Part shown: in pieces, positions 1 to 7,466 of the stretch
How positions within the stretch are numbered: the first letter of the stretch is position 1
How the letters are laid out: each line of letters opens with the position of its first letter
Source: an uncultured Clostridia bacterium
GTDB lineage: Bacteria > Bacillota > Clostridia > Oscillospirales > Acutalibacteraceae
Direction: 5' to 3'
NCBI GenBank assembly: GCA_947623765.1
Contig: CANQIG010000004.1
Span: 1 to 23,794, forward strand
DNA: 23,794 bases
Translations under genes and position numbers: made by a program
Notes under the pieces: model-generated
The model's input: the letters and a program-made list of their open reading frames with translations, nothing else
What the model was told of the DNA's origin: nothing
Databases searched by the model: none

Positions 1-590
1 TCCGGGTTGAAGCGCGTGAAGTCCCAGTCGTTCCCGGAAAAATCGACCTGATAGCTGAACGTCTCCTCGGAGAGGCCGGAATTGTCGACCGGCGTGCCTT
101 CGTAGGGGAACGTCTCGGGATCGCGGAAATTGTGGATGTAATGCTTCGGGAAGATGCAGAAGCGCATCTTGTTGAAGTACCCTTTCGAGAGCTCCTCGAG
201 CGTCTTCTGCCGGACCGCCTCCGGCTGGTGGCACCAGACGTAGCACGTCGTCCCGACGGAGTAGTACGGCGTCGTGTCCTCATAGGCGAAGTGGAATTTG
301 TTCACGACGCGCATCGGGCCGTGGTTGTCTTTCCCCGGCGCGGTGACGGTAAAACTCCCCTTCGTCGCAGCGCCATCGAAATTGCCCTTCGTCTCATAGG
401 TGTATTCGCCCTCGAAGCTCGGCATGAACCGCACCTTGTACACGCCGTCCCCGTCGTAGAACCCGGCGGTCTCGATGGTTTCGTTCTTCCCGGTGAAGAT
501 GCCGGTGAATTCCCGTTCGGTGAAGGGATTGCCGTCCGAAGGCCCGTTGACGGTCACTTCAAAAACGCCCCAGCGTTCCACTTGCTTCAT
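1..590 (-). CDS. DUF5060/DUF4038 apiosidase-like glycoside hydrolase, 5' part only
   Basis: This is the N-terminal 196 residues of a minus-strand protein whose remainder lies beyond base 1. It starts at ATG 588-590, and GGAGGAAGC supplies the ribosome binding site inside the end of the kinase gene. The start overlaps the kinase stop as ATGA, so the two are translationally coupled. Residues about 4-75 read as a DUF5060 N-terminal beta-sandwich (KQVERWGVFEVTVNGPSDGN, FYDGDGVYKVRFMPSFEGEY). From about residue 95 the text (NKFHFAYEDTTPYYSVGTTCYVW, broken here at 20 residues: TTPYYSVGTTCYVW) matches the start of the DUF4038 TIM barrel, the fold of GH140 apiosidases. There is no signal peptide, so the enzyme is probably cytoplasmic and would act on imported oligosaccharides. 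The catalytic residues lie outside the window, so the specificity is inferred from neighbours only. Confidence 0.8.
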   Translation of the reverse strand, partial: MKQVERWGVFEVTVNGPSDGNPFTEREFTGIFTGKNETIETAGFYDGDGVYKVRFMPSFEGEYTYETKGNFDGAATKGSFTVTAPGKDNHGPMRVVNKFHFAYEDTTPYYSVGTTCYVWCHQPEAVRQKTLEELSKGYFNKMRFCIFPKHYIHNFRDPETFPYEGTPVDNSGLSEETFSYQVDFSGNDWDFTRFNP

Positions 591-2056
591 TCTGCTTCCT
601 CCTTTGATCCGAGCAGCATGGAAACCGCCCGTTTCCAGCCGCCGTAATGCTTCTCGATCCACGCGTCGTCCCGCAGCGGCGCGTAGGCGCTGCGGGCAAG
701 GCGCGCGGCGATGTCCTCAGGGTACAGCCCCGCCGCGATCCCCGCGCAGTAGCCCGCGCCGATCCCGGAAAGCTCCTCGTTCTCCGGGACGGAGAGCGGC
801 AGCTTCAAAATGTCGCTCTGGAACTGCATCAGGTAGCGGTCGCGCGTCGGGCCGCCGTCGGCGCGCAGCTCCGCGAGCGCGACGGGCGCAGCATCGTTCA
901 TCGCGCGCACCACGTCCGCGATCTGGTACGCGATGCACTCCTCCGCCGCTTTGACGAGCTCCGCGCGGCCTGTCGTGCGGCTCATGCCGCAGAACATCGC
1001 CCGCGCCTCGCTGTTCCAGTATGGCGCGCCGAGCCCCGTGAACGCCGGGACGAGGTACGTCCCGTCCTCGGGGTCGGCGGCCTGCGCGACTTTGCCCGCG
1101 TCCTTCGGGGAGTCGAGCAGATGCAGCCCGTCGACGACCCACGTCGTCACCGCGCCGGTATAGTTGATGTTCCCCTCAAGCACATAGCTGACTTTCCCGT
1201 GCCGCCCCCACGCGAGGGACGTCACGACGTCGCCGCCCTCGACGAACTTCTCCCCGACGTGCATCATGACAGACGAGCCCGTCCCGTAGGTGGCTTTGCC
1301 CATGCCGGGGGAAACGCACCCCTGCCCGAAGAGCGCCGCGTGCGAATCGCCGAGCACCCCGCGGATCGGCACGGGGCGCGGCAAAATCCCGCCGAGATCG
1401 GTCTCGCCGAAATCGCCGTCGCTCATTGTGACTTCAGGCAAAATGTCCTTCGGCACGCCGAACAGCGCGCAGAGCCCGTCGTCCCATTGGAGCGTCTGAA
1501 TGTTAAAGAGCTGCGTCCGTGACGCGTTCGAGTAGTCCGTCTGGAAGCGCTTCCCGCCGGTGAGCTTATAGACGAGCCACGCGTCGACCGTCCCGGCGCA
1601 GAGGTGTTTCCCGGAAAGATTCGGCGTGTTTTGCAGCAGCCACGCCCACTTCCCCGCCGGGAAGTACGGCGAGAGCGTGAGCCCGGTCTTCTCCTTGATC
1701 TCATTTCCGTGCGCGGAAAGCCCGGCGCAGATCTCCGCCGCCCGCGCGCACTGCCAGACCACCGCATCGTTGACGGGTTCCCCGGTGTCCCTGTCCCAGA
1801 GCAGCGAGGTCTCCCGCTGGTTCGAGAGCCCGACCGCGAGGACATCCCCCGCGTCGACGCCGCTTTCCGCGAGTACGTTTTTCGCGGCGGCGAGCGTGTT
1901 CCGCCAGATCTCCATCGGGTCGTGCGAGACCCAGCCCTCCGCGCTGATCTTCTGCGCGTGCGGCAGGTCGCACCGCGCGGCGAGCCGCCCGGCTTCGTCG
2001 AGCAGCAGCGCCTTCGTGCCCTGCGTGCTCTGGTCGATGCTCAAAATGTATTTCAC
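587..2056 (-). CDS. FGGY-family carbohydrate kinase, glycerol-kinase-like (candidate apulose kinase)
   Basis: A 489-residue FGGY kinase, the usual length for the family. The first ATP/sugar motif is DQSTQGTKALLLD near residue 8. The catalytic-base segment is GDSHAALFGQ with Asp237, where true glycerol kinases have GDQQAALFGQ; this change suggests a substrate other than glycerol. The second domain carries TYGTGSSVMM and RADGGPTRDRYLMQFQSDIL, very like GlpK. The start is GTG at 2054-2056, preceded by AAGGGGG and overlapping the transketolase stop as GTGA. The kinase lies between transketolase and an apiosidase-like hydrolase, so it probably phosphorylates the ketose made by the isomerase upstream; D-apulose is the inferred candidate. 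Alternatives are another ketopentose, dihydroxyacetone or erythrulose. Confidence 0.88.
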   Translation of the reverse strand: MKYILSIDQSTQGTKALLLDEAGRLAARCDLPHAQKISAEGWVSHDPMEIWRNTLAAAKNVLAESGVDAGDVLAVGLSNQRETSLLWDRDTGEPVNDAVVWQCARAAEICAGLSAHGNEIKEKTGLTLSPYFPAGKWAWLLQNTPNLSGKHLCAGTVDAWLVYKLTGGKRFQTDYSNASRTQLFNIQTLQWDDGLCALFGVPKDILPEVTMSDGDFGETDLGGILPRPVPIRGVLGDSHAALFGQGCVSPGMGKATYGTGSSVMMHVGEKFVEGGDVVTSLAWGRHGKVSYVLEGNINYTGAVTTWVVDGLHLLDSPKDAGKVAQAADPEDGTYLVPAFTGLGAPYWNSEARAMFCGMSRTTGRAELVKAAEECIAYQIADVVRAMNDAAPVALAELRADGGPTRDRYLMQFQSDILKLPLSVPENEELSGIGAGYCAGIAAGLYPEDIAARLARSAYAPLRDDAWIEKHYGGWKRAVSMLLGSKEEAE

Positions 2057-2997
2057 GTCAGCACCCCCTTCGCCGTCTCCGCGATGCCCCGCGCGTCGAG
2101 CCCGTAATATGCGAACACCTCCGCCGACGTCCCGGTGACGACCGGCGCGTCCGGCAGCGCGAGGTTCTTCACCTTCCTCGGGCAGTTTTCCGAAACGACT
2201 TGCGCGACCGTTGCGCCGAGCCCGCCAAACGGCGAGTGCTCCTCCACGGTGACGACCGCCCGCGCGTTCCCGGCGGCTTCCGCCACCGCCGCGCGGTCGA
2301 GCGGCTTCACGCAGTACAGATCCAGCACGCTCGCGCGGATGCCGTCCGCTGCGAGCAGCGTCGCCGCGTCGAGCGCAGGCTTCACCGTCTCGCCGCAGGC
2401 GATCAGCGCGACGTCGGTTTTTTCGCCCTTTCCCCGCAGCCAGACGGCTCTGTCCAGCTCGAACGGCGTGTTTTCTTCCGTATAAATGTCCTCCACGGGG
2501 TTCCGCCCCACGCGGACGTATGCGGGCTTTTCATCCAGCAGCAGCGCCTCGATGAGCTTTTTCGTCTGGTGCCGGTCGCTCGGGAGGTACACCCGCATAT
2601 TCGGCAGCGCGGCCATCGCGGCGATGTCCTGCGCCGAGTGGTGGCTCATGCCGAGTGCGCCGTAAGAGACGCCTCCGGAGATGCCGATCAAGGTCACGTT
2701 CGTGTTGGAGTACGCGACGTCGATCTTCGCCTGCTCGTAGCTCCGCGTCGAGAGGAAGCACGCGGGCGACGCCGCGAACACCTTCTTCCCGCAGCTCGCG
2801 AGCCCCGCCGCGACGGAGACAAGGTTCTGCTCCGCGATACCGATCTCCACGAACTGCGCCGGGAACGCTTCCGCGAACTTCGTGAGGCTCGCGCTGCCCC
2901 GACTGTCGCTGCAAAGGACGAAGATGTCCGGGTCGGTTTTGGCGTGCGCGAGCAGCGTCTCGCAGATGGCAACGCGGTTCGGGATGTTATTCGCCAT
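2053..2997 (-). CDS. Transketolase, C-terminal subunit (pyrimidine-binding plus C domain)
   Basis: A 314-residue protein matching the C-terminal half of a two-subunit transketolase. The thiamine-activating glutamate is visible in EIGIAEQNLVSVAAGLA (Glu56). Further on are the loop SYGALGMSHHSAQDIAAM and the C-terminal domain with VVTVEEHSPFGGLG. I chose ATG 2995-2997 because AAGGAGG stands nine bases upstream; it overlaps the N-subunit stop by 11 bases. Split transketolases in Firmicutes and Bacteroidetes are often specialised catabolic enzymes that move a two-carbon ketol unit. By context this one should act on the phosphorylated ketose made by the FGGY kinase. Homology to AptB-type apulose-4-phosphate transketolase is the specific proposal and has not been checked by alignment. 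Confidence 0.9.
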   Translation of the reverse strand: MANNIPNRVAICETLLAHAKTDPDIFVLCSDSRGSASLTKFAEAFPAQFVEIGIAEQNLVSVAAGLASCGKKVFAASPACFLSTRSYEQAKIDVAYSNTNVTLIGISGGVSYGALGMSHHSAQDIAAMAALPNMRVYLPSDRHQTKKLIEALLLDEKPAYVRVGRNPVEDIYTEENTPFELDRAVWLRGKGEKTDVALIACGETVKPALDAATLLAADGIRASVLDLYCVKPLDRAAVAEAAGNARAVVTVEEHSPFGGLGATVAQVVSENCPRKVKNLALPDAPVVTGTSAEVFAYYGLDARGIAETAKGVLT

Positions 2998-3826
2998 GCT
3001 CCGCCGCCTCCTTCCGCGCCGCAAAATCGGCCTTGATCTTCTCGTATTCCTCCGCCGTCGGCAGATGATGGTGCCAGTCGGCCTTGTTTTCCATCAGCTC
3101 GCTGCCGTAGCCCTTTGTTGTGTGCGAGATAATCACCGTCGGCTTTCCGGGGAGCGTTTTCGCCGCGGTGAACGATGCGTCGAGCGCGGGGATGCTGTTC
3201 CCGTCGACCTCGAGCACGTGCCAGCCGAAGCTGCGAAAGCGTTCGCCGAGCGGCTCGTGCGCCATAACCTCCTCCGTCGGACCGGAGATCTGCAGACCGT
3301 TCCGGTCGACGACGGCGCAGAGGTTGTCGAGCCCGAAGTGCGAGGCCGCCATCGCGCCCTCCCAGACCGAGCCCTCCGCGAGCTCGCCGTCGCCCATCAC
3401 GGTGTAGACGCGGTAGCTTTTCCCGCCGCGCTTCCCCGCGAGCGCCATCCCGACGCAGACGGGCAGTCCGTGCCCGAGCGAACCGGAGTTCATCTCAATG
3501 CCGGGCAGCTTGTTGTTCGGGTGGCCGATGTACGGCGAACCGAACTTCGAGAACCGCGCCTTCACGTCCGCGAGGGCAAGAAACCCCATCTCGCAGAGCA
3601 CCGCGTAGTACGTCTCCATCGAGTGCCCCTTCGAGAGCACGAACCGGTCGCGGTCGGGGTCGTCCGCCGTCTCCGGCGAGACGCGCAGATGATTTTTATA
3701 GAGTACGAGCAGCGCGTTCATCAGGCTCATGTCCCCGCCGATGTGCCCGCCGCCCCCCGCGACAATGATGTCGAGCACGTCCTGCCGGAGCTTCCAGCTC
3801 AAAATTTCCAATTCTTTTGCGTTCAA
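2987..3826 (-). CDS. Transketolase, N-terminal subunit (thiamine diphosphate-binding)
   Basis: About 279 residues, the normal size of the N-terminal half of a split transketolase. Visible elements are the substrate/ThDP histidines in GGGGHIGGDMS (His28), LSKGHSMETYY (His68) and GSLGHGLP (His119), and the ThDP-magnesium motif GDGELAEGSVWEG running on to VVDRNGLQ (GDG at 145-147, Asn176). I chose a TTG start at 3824-3826 because AGGAGATGGG lies at proper spacing. The frame stays open to an ATG at 3907, but that extension translates a hairpin repeat and has no ribosome binding site. The gene overlaps the C-subunit gene by 11 bases, which fits equimolar production of the two chains. It resembles AptA-type transketolase by context only. 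Confidence 0.9.
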   Translation of the reverse strand: MNAKELEILSWKLRQDVLDIIVAGGGGHIGGDMSLMNALLVLYKNHLRVSPETADDPDRDRFVLSKGHSMETYYAVLCEMGFLALADVKARFSKFGSPYIGHPNNKLPGIEMNSGSLGHGLPVCVGMALAGKRGGKSYRVYTVMGDGELAEGSVWEGAMAASHFGLDNLCAVVDRNGLQISGPTEEVMAHEPLGERFRSFGWHVLEVDGNSIPALDASFTAAKTLPGKPTVIISHTTKGYGSELMENKADWHHHLPTAEEYEKIKADFAARKEAAEHGE

Positions 3827-3837
3827 GTTCCCATCTC

Positions 3838-3874
3838 CTAAGGTCGCTAAGGTCGCGCCTTTTGAAAAAGGCGC
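3838..3874. repeat. Tandem 9-bp repeat plus perfect hairpin between Nudix and transketolase genes
   Basis: CTAAGGTCG occurs twice in tandem (3838-3846, 3847-3855). It runs straight into a palindrome at 3855-3874: GCGCCTTTT and AAAAGGCGC, nine pairs with two bases between the arms. There is no U-tract after the stem on the minus strand, so this is not a normal terminator. It sits just ahead of the transketolase ribosome binding site and could be a dispersed palindromic repeat or an mRNA processing or attenuation element. Confidence 0.6.
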
Positions 3875-3916
3875 CCGAAAACTTTTGCGTGTCTCAACCG
3901 GGAGCATAGCTGTAAT

Positions 3917-4396
3917 TTACCGCTTCGCCGCTCCACCGGCGGCTTTCTCTCGGCTCGCCGTGAACGGAGGCAAAACTCCCCGCCTCTGCGCTTCCGCGAT
4001 CAAATGCGGCTGGATGTCGGGATACGTCCAATTTTCCGGCAGCGTATCCGTCAACGCGATTTCTGCGATCTCGCTGTGCAGCTCGGGTTCAAATGACTCG
4101 ATCTCGGCGAAAAACAGCATTCCGAAGGTCTCTTCCCCGTCAAAGTTCTCGGGCGCGGTGACGGAATAGACGCAAACCGGCTTGATCTCAAAGTTTATCG
4201 CGCCGGTCTCCTCGTAGAGTTCCCGCTTCGCCGTGTCCAGAATCGTTTCGCCCGGTTCCCGATGCCCGCCGGGGACCTCCCACGTCTCTCTGGCCCGATG
4301 CCTGCAAAACACATACCGGCCCCGCGTCATGGACAGAATGACCGCAAACCGCAGCCGTTCGTCCTCTACGCTCTCATATAACCGAACCTCTGTCAT
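3917..4396 (-). CDS. Nudix hydrolase
   Basis: A 159-residue protein with a complete Nudix box: Gly44, five residues, Glu50, seven residues, Arg58-Glu59-Leu60, Glu62-Glu63, Gly65 (GHREPGETILDTAKRELYEE). The family hydrolyses nucleoside diphosphate derivatives such as 8-oxo-dGTP or nucleotide sugars using magnesium bound by the REx2EE glutamates; substrate cannot be read from sequence. The start is ATG 4394-4396, downstream of GGAGGAAGGG. A longer frame to 4438 adds residues without a binding site. The gene separates the isomerase from the transketolase in an otherwise tightly overlapping catabolic operon. Hairpin-bearing spacers flank it on both sides, so it may be an inserted passenger gene rather than a pathway member. 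Confidence 0.9.
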   Translation of the reverse strand: MTEVRLYESVEDERLRFAVILSMTRGRYVFCRHRARETWEVPGGHREPGETILDTAKRELYEETGAINFEIKPVCVYSVTAPENFDGEETFGMLFFAEIESFEPELHSEIAEIALTDTLPENWTYPDIQPHLIAEAQRRGVLPPFTASREKAAGGAAKR

Positions 4397-4486
4397 CTCA
4401 ACCCTTCCTCCAATCTTTTTCGCACGCAAGGTTACCAAACAAACCCATCCTCCGCCTCGGGAGAAAGCCTATTTCATGCACCGGAG

Positions 4487-4555
4487 AAGTTCGCGCAGCG
4501 AACGACTCCGCGAAGTAAAAGTTCTTTTGCCTACTTTTCTTTCAAGAAAAGTAGG
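4487..4555. repeat. Spacer with perfect 12-bp hairpin after the isomerase stop
   Basis: The palindrome at 4530-4555 pairs CCTACTTTTCTT with AAGAAAAGTAGG, twelve perfect pairs around a two-base centre. It begins directly after the isomerase stop codon. A second small hairpin, GTTCGC with GCGAAC, lies at 4489-4503. The stem is U-rich, but no U-run follows on the minus strand, so termination would be at best partial. The structure resembles dispersed palindromic repeats of gut Clostridia more than a classical terminator, and it may set the isomerase-to-downstream mRNA ratio. Confidence 0.55.
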
Positions 4556-5974
4556 TCACTCGCCGCGCAGGTAGGCTTTGACCTGTTCCTCGATGGGGTC
4601 GTAGAGGTCAGGTTTGACACCGATGTACTTGCAAGCCTCGTAGAGCACCGGGACGACGTCCTTGTGGATACCGACGCAGTGGTGGATGTACGGCCCCTCG
4701 ACGACCTTCGCCTCGAGGCGCTTGATGTTCTCCACCTCGACCCAGAGGTACGTGCCCATGCCCTTCGGGCCGTCAACGCCCTTCGCGTTGCCGAGGAGCA
4801 GCGAGTATTCGCCGTTGTCGCCGTCAAAGCGCGCGAGCGTGAGGTTGCCGTGCTTGGCTTCGGCGGTGATCGCGCCGGGATAGTCGAACGCCAGCGGGTA
4901 GGTGATGCACGGCCTGCACCCCGCGACCGAGAGCGGCCACGGCCCGCAGTGCTGCAGGAGCTCGCCGTTTTCGATGTCCGGGTGGCGGATCGTCCAGTCC
5001 GCGAAGAAGCTGCGCGTGCCGTCGTTCGCGGCGGCCTCGACGAGCAGTGCCGTGATCGCGCCGTGGATGTCCGTCTCGCAGACGATCGGGATGCCCTTGT
5101 CGTTGAGGATCGCGTTCGCCGCGCACGGCATAATCCCGAGCTCGCCCTGCAGCGCGTTCCAGCACTGGATCGCGCCAGCATTGCAGTGGTACTTTTCAAT
5201 CAGCCGCTCCATCGCGACGGCGAGCCCCGCGACGTTCGTCAGCTGCCCGTCGGTCACGTTGATGTCCATGTTCGCGCGGCAGTAGGCGATGGTCTTCTGC
5301 ACATCAATGCCGTCCGCGATCGCCTTCTTGACCTCTGCGGTCAGCTCCGGCAGCGGGATCGGCGAAAGCTGCACGTTGAACCGCTCGAGCAGCTCGCCCT
5401 CGTTGCACATCGTCGACCAGAAGTCGAACGGCCGCGGGCCGATCTGCAAAATGCGGATGTTTTTGAACGTCTTCACGACGCGGCACACCGCGAGGAAATC
5501 CCGCAGGCCGCGCTCGAAGACCGGGTCACTCAACCGGCAGTTCGTCATGTACGTGAACGGCACGCGGAACCGCCGCAGCACCTTGCCCGTCGCGAACAGC
5601 CCGCACTGCGTGTCCCTCAGGCGCGTGCCGTCCGGCTCCGGCCGCTCGTCGAGCGGCCCCCAGAGCAGCACCGGCACGCCGAGATCCTTCGCGAGCCGCG
5701 CGCAGATGTACTCCGTGCCGAAGTTGCAGTGCGGCAAAAACAGCCCGTCGACGCCCGCCGCGCGGAACTTTTCGAGCACCTTCAGCCGGTCGTTCTCGTC
5801 GAAGAGCAAGCCCTCCTCGTTGATGTCGTCGATGTCGACGAAGTCGACGCCGAGCTCCCTAAGGCGGTCCGCGGTGAGCCCGCGGTACTTCCGCGCGTCC
5901 GGCGCGCTGAAAATGCTCCGCCGCGTCGGCGCGTATCCGATCCTGATTGGTTTCAAGTCCGTCATCCTTTCCAT
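4556..5974 (-). CDS. L-fucose/L-arabinose-isomerase-fold sugar isomerase
   Basis: A roughly 470-residue protein of the fucose isomerase superfamily, shorter than E. coli FucI (591). Candidate metal ligands are Glu300 (IVCETDIHG) and Asp326 (FFADWT), with a histidine cluster near the C-terminus (GPYIHHCVGIH). The E-to-D spacing of 26 is close to that of FucI. The N-terminal motif RIGYAPTRRSIFSAPDA is distinctive. The family converts an aldose to its ketose using manganese. As the first gene of the operon before ketose kinase and transketolase, it should make the ketose that is phosphorylated. The start is uncertain: ATG 5974 and ATG 5965 have poor binding sites, while TTG 5954-5956 has AAAGGA eight bases upstream. 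The physiological aldose is inferred (apiose or another pentose), not seen. Confidence 0.85.
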   Translation of the reverse strand: MERMTDLKPIRIGYAPTRRSIFSAPDARKYRGLTADRLRELGVDFVDIDDINEEGLLFDENDRLKVLEKFRAAGVDGLFLPHCNFGTEYICARLAKDLGVPVLLWGPLDERPEPDGTRLRDTQCGLFATGKVLRRFRVPFTYMTNCRLSDPVFERGLRDFLAVCRVVKTFKNIRILQIGPRPFDFWSTMCNEGELLERFNVQLSPIPLPELTAEVKKAIADGIDVQKTIAYCRANMDINVTDGQLTNVAGLAVAMERLIEKYHCNAGAIQCWNALQGELGIMPCAANAILNDKGIPIVCETDIHGAITALLVEAAANDGTRSFFADWTIRHPDIENGELLQHCGPWPLSVAGCRPCITYPLAFDYPGAITAEAKHGNLTLARFDGDNGEYSLLLGNAKGVDGPKGMGTYLWVEVENIKRLEAKVVEGPYIHHCVGIHKDVVPVLYEACKYIGVKPDLYDPIEEQVKAYLRGE

Positions 5975-6159
5975 TTATATATTCGGGGAGTTTTGCCCTT
6001 TGGTTTCATTTCTACGCCGTCAACGTTCGATCTTCTTCACGCTGCCCCGCTCCACACAAACGAGCTCGTGGCCTGCGTCTTCGTCCGGTACGCGCTGGGA
6101 TCCTTCGCTGTCTCCCGGCTGACGCCCTTCGCGTGTAAATGTTTATAAAGGATTTTAAG
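5975..6159. other. Leader or intergenic region upstream of the isomerase
   Basis: There is no convincing gene on either strand. Short open frames exist but are Arg-rich or lack a ribosome binding site. A TATATAA stretch lies at about 5976-5983 next to the isomerase start, but I see no matching -35 box. Since a terminator ends just upstream (6160-6196), the operon promoter must lie in this stretch or overlap its edge; I could not pin it down. Confidence 0.4.
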
Positions 6160-6196
6160 AAAAAAGCGTCCATAAAGGGAAGACCCTTATGAACGC
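6160..6196 (-). terminator. Rho-independent terminator, minus strand
   Basis: Read on the minus strand, GCGTTCATAAGGG pairs with CCCTTTATGGACGC over about 13 pairs (two G-U wobbles, small TCTT-type loop) and is followed at once by six U residues. This is a canonical intrinsic terminator. It closes whatever is transcribed leftward from 6200-7279 and insulates the isomerase operon. Confidence 0.8.
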
Positions 6197-6814
6197 TCAA
6201 AGTGGAACCCGCAAACAATTTTGATAACCACATTATATCGCGTTTTTTCTTGTTTTTCCTATTTTCATACAGTCTATCGTGCAGTTTAAAAATTCTGCTC
6301 GGATTAGAATACGATTTAATTCTGTTACTTCGTCGTCATTCACGCATTTTGGCGGTGGTAGGATCTATCCTTCCCACCCATTTTGTTCCAGCCGGCTCGC
6401 GATGTATTCCATATTTCCTGCGAGAAGCGAAGAGACAGACCGAGACGCCTGTGTCCAGACATTTCGCCTCGTTCTTTCGCTTTGTCCCCATTTTCGATAT
6501 AGGCGACCACCATCGGTTGTCCATCCTTAGGCTCCTCCGATGTTGTTGAAAACCGAACTGCGGTTCTGCCGCGTCTTTCTTCTCTGCGGGCTTTTGGATC
6601 AGGCAGCCGTCTATGCTACTCGTCCTACCGCACATCCGAAAGGGAGCGCGCGAAACGCGCTGCGCACCCGCCTGATGACGTTCGGCCTGCTCGGTGGAAT
6701 GATCGTTCTTGCAGATACCTCCTGCCCGCACGATCCCCTGCCCCCTGACGATCCATTCTTTCGCGGGGAGCGACGTCCTCGCCGGGGTTGCACCGCGGGG
6801 GTACGTGAGAAGAT
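6197..6814. other. Non-coding or decayed region, possible small RNA
   Basis: About 600 bases without a believable gene. Part of it (about 6200-6560) is clearly lower in GC than the flanks. Several short frames exist on both strands, but none has a ribosome binding site, family motif or coding-like third positions. On the minus strand a TATAAT lies at 6232-6237 without a good -35 box. A transcript from there would run about 65 bases into the terminator at 6160-6196. The GGAGGAGCCTAAGGATG text near 6520-6540 resembles a binding site and start, but the frame after it is short and unrecognised. A decayed gene is as likely as a small RNA. Confidence 0.35.
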
Positions 6815-7279
6815 CTATTCGCCCTTTTCCATCTCGAGGTTGACCCGCTCGGCGAACGCCTTGGCCTTTGCCATTCGCTTGAAGGGAAGCTCCAGCCCGC
6901 CAGACCCGGCGGTCGTCACGACGATCATGTGGTAACGGAAGATCTTCCCCCAGAGGCCGTTCGCAAGCGTGATGTCCTGCACACGGCTGAGCGGTGCGGT
7001 CAGCGACTTCGACCGGATAAACCCCTTGTGCCCAATGACGCTCGTCGGCGTCAGCTCAAGGTACGTCGTCCGGTATTCGATCACACCGTGCAGCGCGGCG
7101 CAGACCGCCCCGAGTAGGAGCGCCGCACAGATGAGCAGCTTCGGACCGACCGGGATCTTCTCCATCAGCGCGATCGCCACCAACGCGATCAGCAGCACCA
7201 GCACGACAAGGCCCTCCGGCACGAATTTTGTCCAGTGCGACCGGCAGACCGCGATCGTTTTTTCCTTCGTTTTGGCCAT
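6815..7279 (-). CDS. PH-domain (bPH2/YdbS-like) membrane protein
   Basis: A 154-residue protein. After a short charged N-terminus come two hydrophobic segments (about 22-42, VPEGLVVLVLLIALVAIALM, and 47-67, PKLLICAALLLGAVCAAL). A bacterial PH-like domain follows (TTYLELTPTSVIGHKGFIR, LSRVQDITLANGLWGKIF, IVVTTAGSGGLELPF). This architecture matches single-domain YdbS/YdbT-type membrane proteins. Their molecular role is poorly known; in Bacillus, YdbST have been linked to resistance to certain bacteriocins. The gene has its own promoter and AAGGAGAGG binding site and appears monocistronic, unrelated to the sugar genes around it. Confidence 0.85.
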   Translation of the reverse strand: MAKTKEKTIAVCRSHWTKFVPEGLVVLVLLIALVAIALMEKIPVGPKLLICAALLLGAVCAALHGVIEYRTTYLELTPTSVIGHKGFIRSKSLTAPLSRVQDITLANGLWGKIFRYHMIVVTTAGSGGLELPFKRMAKAKAFAERVNLEMEKGE

Positions 7280-7300
7280 ATGATCCTCTCCTTTGACAAA

Positions 7301-7329
7301 ATTTTATCATTTGCGCCCGGCGCTGTCAA
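7301..7329 (-). promoter_or_regulatory. Sigma-A promoter for the PH-domain gene
   Basis: On the minus strand TTGACA (7324-7329), a 17-base spacer and TAAAAT (7301-7306) give an almost perfect housekeeping promoter. The expected start of transcription is only about 15 bases from the AAGGAGAGG binding site, leaving a very short leader. Confidence 0.85.
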
Positions 7330-7380
7330 TAGGAAGAAACCCGAATGATGCGGGCGGGGCAGCGATACCAAATGCGCAGA

Positions 7381-7413
7381 GGGGCCCGGAAGCCGAATCG
7401 GCTTCCGGGCCCC
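7381..7413. terminator. Very strong hairpin downstream of the GH2 gene
   Basis: GGGGCCCGGAAGCCGA pairs perfectly with TCGGCTTCCGGGCCCC, a 16-pair stem with a single base between the arms. It lies about 55 bases after the GH2 stop and upstream of the PH-gene promoter, the right place to end the GH2 operon. No U-run follows on either strand, so it may be a 3'-end stability or rho-assisted element rather than a textbook intrinsic terminator. Confidence 0.6.
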
Positions 7414-7466
7414 GATCAGGAGATCAGACAAACTGCGCGGCACGCTGCCGCGGCAGAGCGTAAACG

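Noticed and set aside
3838..4555. CRISPR array or insertion sequence ends around the Nudix gene
   Set aside because: The palindromes are single copies of different sequence, with no regularly spaced repeats, transposase or matching terminal inverted repeats.
4664..6148. 494-codon plus-strand open frame opposite the isomerase
   Set aside because: It is Arg/Asp/Leu-rich antisense text typical of high-GC genes, without domain motifs or a ribosome binding site. The minus-strand isomerase has clear catalytic motifs.
6336..6731. 131-codon minus-strand open frame between terminator and PH-domain gene
   Set aside because: No ribosome binding site, no recognisable domain and no coding-like third positions; the text changes character along its length. 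Described instead as a non-coding or decayed region.
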